DNA of 64,000 nucleotides from Rhodanobacteraceae bacterium (GTDB lineage: Bacteria; Pseudomonadota; Gammaproteobacteria; Xanthomonadales; Xanthomonadaceae): the NCBI GenBank assembly GCA_024233975.1, contig JACKOX010000005.1:83742-147741 (forward strand). The letters run 5' to 3'. The notes beneath the pieces were generated by a model, which saw only the letters and a program-made list of their open reading frames with translations, was not told the DNA's origin and did no database searches. This document shows positions 61,673 through 64,000 of the stretch, piece by piece. How positions within the stretch are numbered: the stretch's first letter is position 1; every line of letters begins with the position of its first letter. The translations under genes were made by a program, and so were the position numbers.

Positions 61673-62593
61673 ATGACCACCGAGATGTCTCCGCCTGCCT
61701 TCGGCGTCGTCCGCAAGGCCGTGTTTCCGGTCGCCGGACTCGGGACGCGCTTTCTGCCGGCGACCAAGACCGTGCCCAAGGAGATGCTGCCGGTCATTGA
61801 CCGCCCGCTGATCCAGTACGCGGTGGACGAGGCCATCGCCGCCGGCTGCGACACGCTGGTGTTCGTCACCAACCGCTACAAGCACGCGATTGCGGACTAT
61901 TTCGACAAGGCCTACGAGCTGGAGCACCGCCTGGAAGCGAGCGGGAAGGACGAACTGCTGGAGATCGTTCGTGGTGTCCTGCCGTCGCACGTGCGTGCCG
62001 TTTTCGTGACCCAGGCCGAAGCGCTGGGCCTAGGCCATGCGGTGCTCTGCGCCAAACCGGTGGTCGGCAACGAACCGTTCGCGGTCCTGCTGCCTGATGA
62101 CCTGATCTGGAACCGGGGTGACGGTGCACTCAAGCAGATGTGTGACGTGGCGTCCTCGTCGAATGCCAGCGTGATCGCGGTGCAGGACGTGCCGGCCGAA
62201 CAGACCGGCAGCTACGGCATTGTTGCCACGGAGTCGTTCGAGAACCGTCGCGGCCGCATCACGGCCATGGTGGAGAAGCCAAGGCCGGCGGATGCGCCGA
62301 GCACGCTGGCCGTGGTGGGTCGCTACGTATTGAGCCCACGCGTGTTCGACCTGCTGGAATCCACCAGGCCTGGTGCCGGTGGCGAGATCCAGCTGACCGA
62401 CGCCATCGCCCGTCTGGCGGCGGAGGACAGCGTGCTGGCCTATCGTTTCCAGGGCACGCGCTTTGATTGCGGCAGCCATATTGGTCTGGTCGAGGCCACC
62501 ATCCGCTACGCGCTGGATCACGAGAAGATCAGCGAGGCCACGCGCGAGGCCATGCAGCGCGCGCTGGACGAATTGGGCGTTCGCGAAGTCTGA
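61673..62593 (+). CDS. galU: UTP-glucose-1-phosphate uridylyltransferase
   Basis: A 306-residue nucleotidyltransferase that makes UDP-glucose for LPS, glycans and trehalose. The motif AGLGTRFLPATKTVPKEMLPV and the later LLPDDLI, VEKP and CGSHIGLVEA segments are diagnostic. AAAGGA precedes the ATG at 61673; the longer frame upstream lies within the dehydratase gene. It closes the surface-glycan run. Confidence 0.96.
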   Translation: MTTEMSPPAFGVVRKAVFPVAGLGTRFLPATKTVPKEMLPVIDRPLIQYAVDEAIAAGCDTLVFVTNRYKHAIADYFDKAYELEHRLEASGKDELLEIVRGVLPSHVRAVFVTQAEALGLGHAVLCAKPVVGNEPFAVLLPDDLIWNRGDGALKQMCDVASSSNASVIAVQDVPAEQTGSYGIVATESFENRRGRITAMVEKPRPADAPSTLAVVGRYVLSPRVFDLLESTRPGAGGEIQLTDAIARLAAEDSVLAYRFQGTRFDCGSHIGLVEATIRYALDHEKISEATREAMQRALDELGVREV

Positions 62594-62639
62594 GTCACGC
62601 CGCTCGTGTAAGCCATACGGCAGCGTGAGTCGTGCGGTC

Positions 62640-63110
62640 TCAGCCGAGCCAGATCCAGGCCACCCAGGCCATCAGTGCCACCGAGAGCCAGAGCAGGGCG
62701 ATGGCGCCGGCCGTGTGCCAGCGTGCCACTCGCAGTGCGTCCTTTCCGTGGCGCACCGGGACGTCACGGGTGGTCTTCATCTCCCTCGTGGGAAAGCTGT
62801 CGGCCTGTCGGATCTGCTCCGCCCAGCTCAGCGAAAGGCGCGCAAGCAGCAGCATTGGCGCGATCATCACCAGTGCGACCGCGGTGAAGCCGATGCGCAG
62901 CAGTTCGTCCAGTCCGCCGGAATCGCTACCGCGCTGACGAAGCTCGTCAAGCCAGCCGGGAAGCAGCAGCACCACGAGGACGGCGCCGAGCAGGCAGGCA
63001 GCGAGCAGCAGGAACATGCGCCGGCGAAAGGCGGGATCGGCGCCATGCATCTCGCCTTCGACGCCTGGGTTCGGCGAGCGATGGGTGGTGTTTGACGGCT
63101 CGTTCGACAT
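62640..63110 (-). CDS. Uncharacterised small membrane protein
   Basis: A 156-residue protein with a polar, Asn/Ser/Pro-rich N-terminal 30 residues and three hydrophobic segments (about 33-52, 70-92 and 131-155). No family is recognised. GGAG six bases before the ATG at 63110 supports the start; the open frame extends 57 bases upstream. It is convergent with galU and divergent from the flavin oxidase gene, with which it shares a 92-base promoter region. Confidence 0.7.
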   Translation of the reverse strand: MSNEPSNTTHRSPNPGVEGEMHGADPAFRRRMFLLLAACLLGAVLVVLLLPGWLDELRQRGSDSGGLDELLRIGFTAVALVMIAPMLLLARLSLSWAEQIRQADSFPTREMKTTRDVPVRHGKDALRVARWHTAGAIALLWLSVALMAWVAWIWLG

Positions 63111-63202
63111 GGTCGGCTCCTGCGCGTCAGATGAAAGCTGCGTTGGCGATGCGCGAATGCGGCACAATCGCAGCCCATCCTAACCAGCCAGAACCGCTGC
63201 TC

Positions 63203-64000
63203 ATGACCATCAACCCTGTCAGCTACTACCGCGCGTCGGCCACCGACTATCCGGCTTTCGCCGCGCTGTCGGGTCGGCACGAGGCGGACACGGTGATCAT
63301 TGGCGGTGGCTTCGCCGGACTCAACACGGCAATTGGCCTGGCCGAGCGCGGTCATGCCGGGGTGGTGCTGCTGGAAGCCGGGCAGCTGGGTCATGGCGCT
63401 TCGGGGCGCAACGGCGGCTTTGCCTTTGGTGGTTACTCGCTGGGCGAGGCCGCGCTGCGCCGAAGCCAGGGCGCGGAGCGGGCGAAGCGCATGTACGACG
63501 GCACGCTGTGGGGCGTGGACAGCATCCGCCGTCGTGCTGCCAAGTACGACATTCCCTGCGATCCGGTCGAAGGCGGCGTGATCTGGGCCAACTGGTTCCG
63601 CGATCCGGAAATGCTGCGCGGACGCCAGCGCGAGTTGGCCGAGCACTATGGTGTGGATTGGCGCTGGATGCCGCAGGCCGAACTTCGCGAACGCATCCAC
63701 AGCGAACGCTACAGCGACGCGCTATTCGAGTCCTCCGCGCTGCATCTGCATCCGCTGAACTACGCCATTGGCCTGGGGCAGGCTGCCGCCGCTCAGGGCG
63801 TTGCGATCCACGAGCGCAGCCCAGTGGTGGAGCTGCGTCGTGACGGCAGTGGCTGGAACATCCGCACGGCCGAAGGCGAGGTGAAGGCCAGGCGCGTGGT
63901 GCATGCCTGCGGTGGCTACATCGGCGGTTACGCGCCGCGTCTTGATCGCAGCATCCTGCCGATTTCGACCTATGTCATGGTCACCGAGCCACTGGGCCCG
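63203..64000 (+). CDS. FAD-dependent amine oxidoreductase (PuuB/DadA-like), partial
   Basis: The first 266 codons of a flavoprotein cut by the window end. After an N-terminal segment SYYRASATDYP typical of gamma-glutamylputrescine-oxidase-like enzymes comes the dinucleotide motif VIIGGGFAGLNTAIGLAERG (about 31-50), then HGASGRNGGFAFGGY. The open frame continues to the last base with no stop. The likely role is oxidation of an amino acid or polyamine derivative; the substrate is not deducible from this part. Confidence 0.85.
   Translation, partial: MTINPVSYYRASATDYPAFAALSGRHEADTVIIGGGFAGLNTAIGLAERGHAGVVLLEAGQLGHGASGRNGGFAFGGYSLGEAALRRSQGAERAKRMYDGTLWGVDSIRRRAAKYDIPCDPVEGGVIWANWFRDPEMLRGRQRELAEHYGVDWRWMPQAELRERIHSERYSDALFESSALHLHPLNYAIGLGQAAAAQGVAIHERSPVVELRRDGSGWNIRTAEGEVKARRVVHACGGYIGGYAPRLDRSILPISTYVMVTEPLGP

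Noticed and set aside
62592..62631. Imperfect inverted repeat after galU as a terminator
   Set aside because: The stem has a mismatch and a wobble pair, the loop is long and no T-tract follows; it could not be supported as a terminator.

Overview
The window is GC-rich, densely coding bacterial chromosome. Gene content suggests a gammaproteobacterium of the Lysobacterales (Xanthomonadales) type: the conserved block serC-serA-pheA-hisC-aroA-cmk-rpsA-ihfB-lapA-lapB followed by O-antigen genes and galU, YaeQ and YbiI orthologues, MsrP/MsrQ, kynurenine-pathway genes, and secreted proteins carrying a short F-x-[DG]-G-F-E motif. The placement is inferred from recalled families and gene order, not from a database search. 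No phage, insertion sequence, integron or CRISPR array was seen.

Layout. 1-4170: penicillin-binding protein 1C, an MFS transporter (possibly preceded by a 43-codon ORF) and YaeQ. 4392-10954: a complete alternative F-type ATPase operon in the order beta-epsilon-Q-R-a-c-b-alpha-gamma (atpDCQRBEFAG), the arrangement of N-ATPases. A two-way terminator separates it from tRNA-Ala(CGC) and rnd on the opposite strand. 12468-22878: mostly envelope and secreted proteins (a formylglycine-enzyme-like lipoprotein, an M48 protease, an esterase-like hydrolase, a DUF3011 protein, a DUF1223 protein and an FG-GAP/ASPIC protein), with YbiI, a SlyD-type isomerase and glutathione peroxidase between them.

22964-28529: an ABCB-type exporter on the minus strand, then a divergent operon holding a lone MacB/LolD-type ABC ATPase, an NtrC-type sigma-54 activator and an NtrY-like kinase. 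That operon has a good -24/-12 promoter and an upstream palindrome, so it looks self-activated. 28526-35175 (minus strand): kynurenine catabolism (3-hydroxyanthranilate dioxygenase, ACMS decarboxylase, kynureninase, kynurenine 3-monooxygenase), with a cytochrome c and a DUF2165 membrane protein inside the cluster and a TetR regulator and an acyl-CoA-binding protein upstream. 35403-37394: a two-domain fatty acyl-CoA reductase, divergent from the acyl-CoA-binding protein. 37462-41954: a membrane-anchored Mrr-type nuclease-like protein and a polyhydroxyalkanoate-granule neighbourhood (PhaF-like phasin, patatin, uncharacterised protein, PHA-system protein). 42092-47848: an FHA-domain membrane protein, the MsrPQ periplasmic methionine sulfoxide repair pair and a five-PAS GGDEF-EAL protein.

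47966-62593: a housekeeping run that makes serine, phenylalanine, histidine and the shikimate intermediate EPSP. It continues with CMP kinase, ribosomal protein S1 (behind a leader with an intrinsic terminator), IHF-beta, the LPS regulators LapA/LapB, a WecA/WbpL-like initiating glycosyltransferase, a WbpM-like sugar dehydratase and GalU. The window ends with a small membrane protein and the first 266 codons of a flavin amine oxidase. Start codons were moved downstream of the longest frame wherever a Shine-Dalgarno sequence, family alignment or gene overlap favoured it; those choices are stated in each entry.
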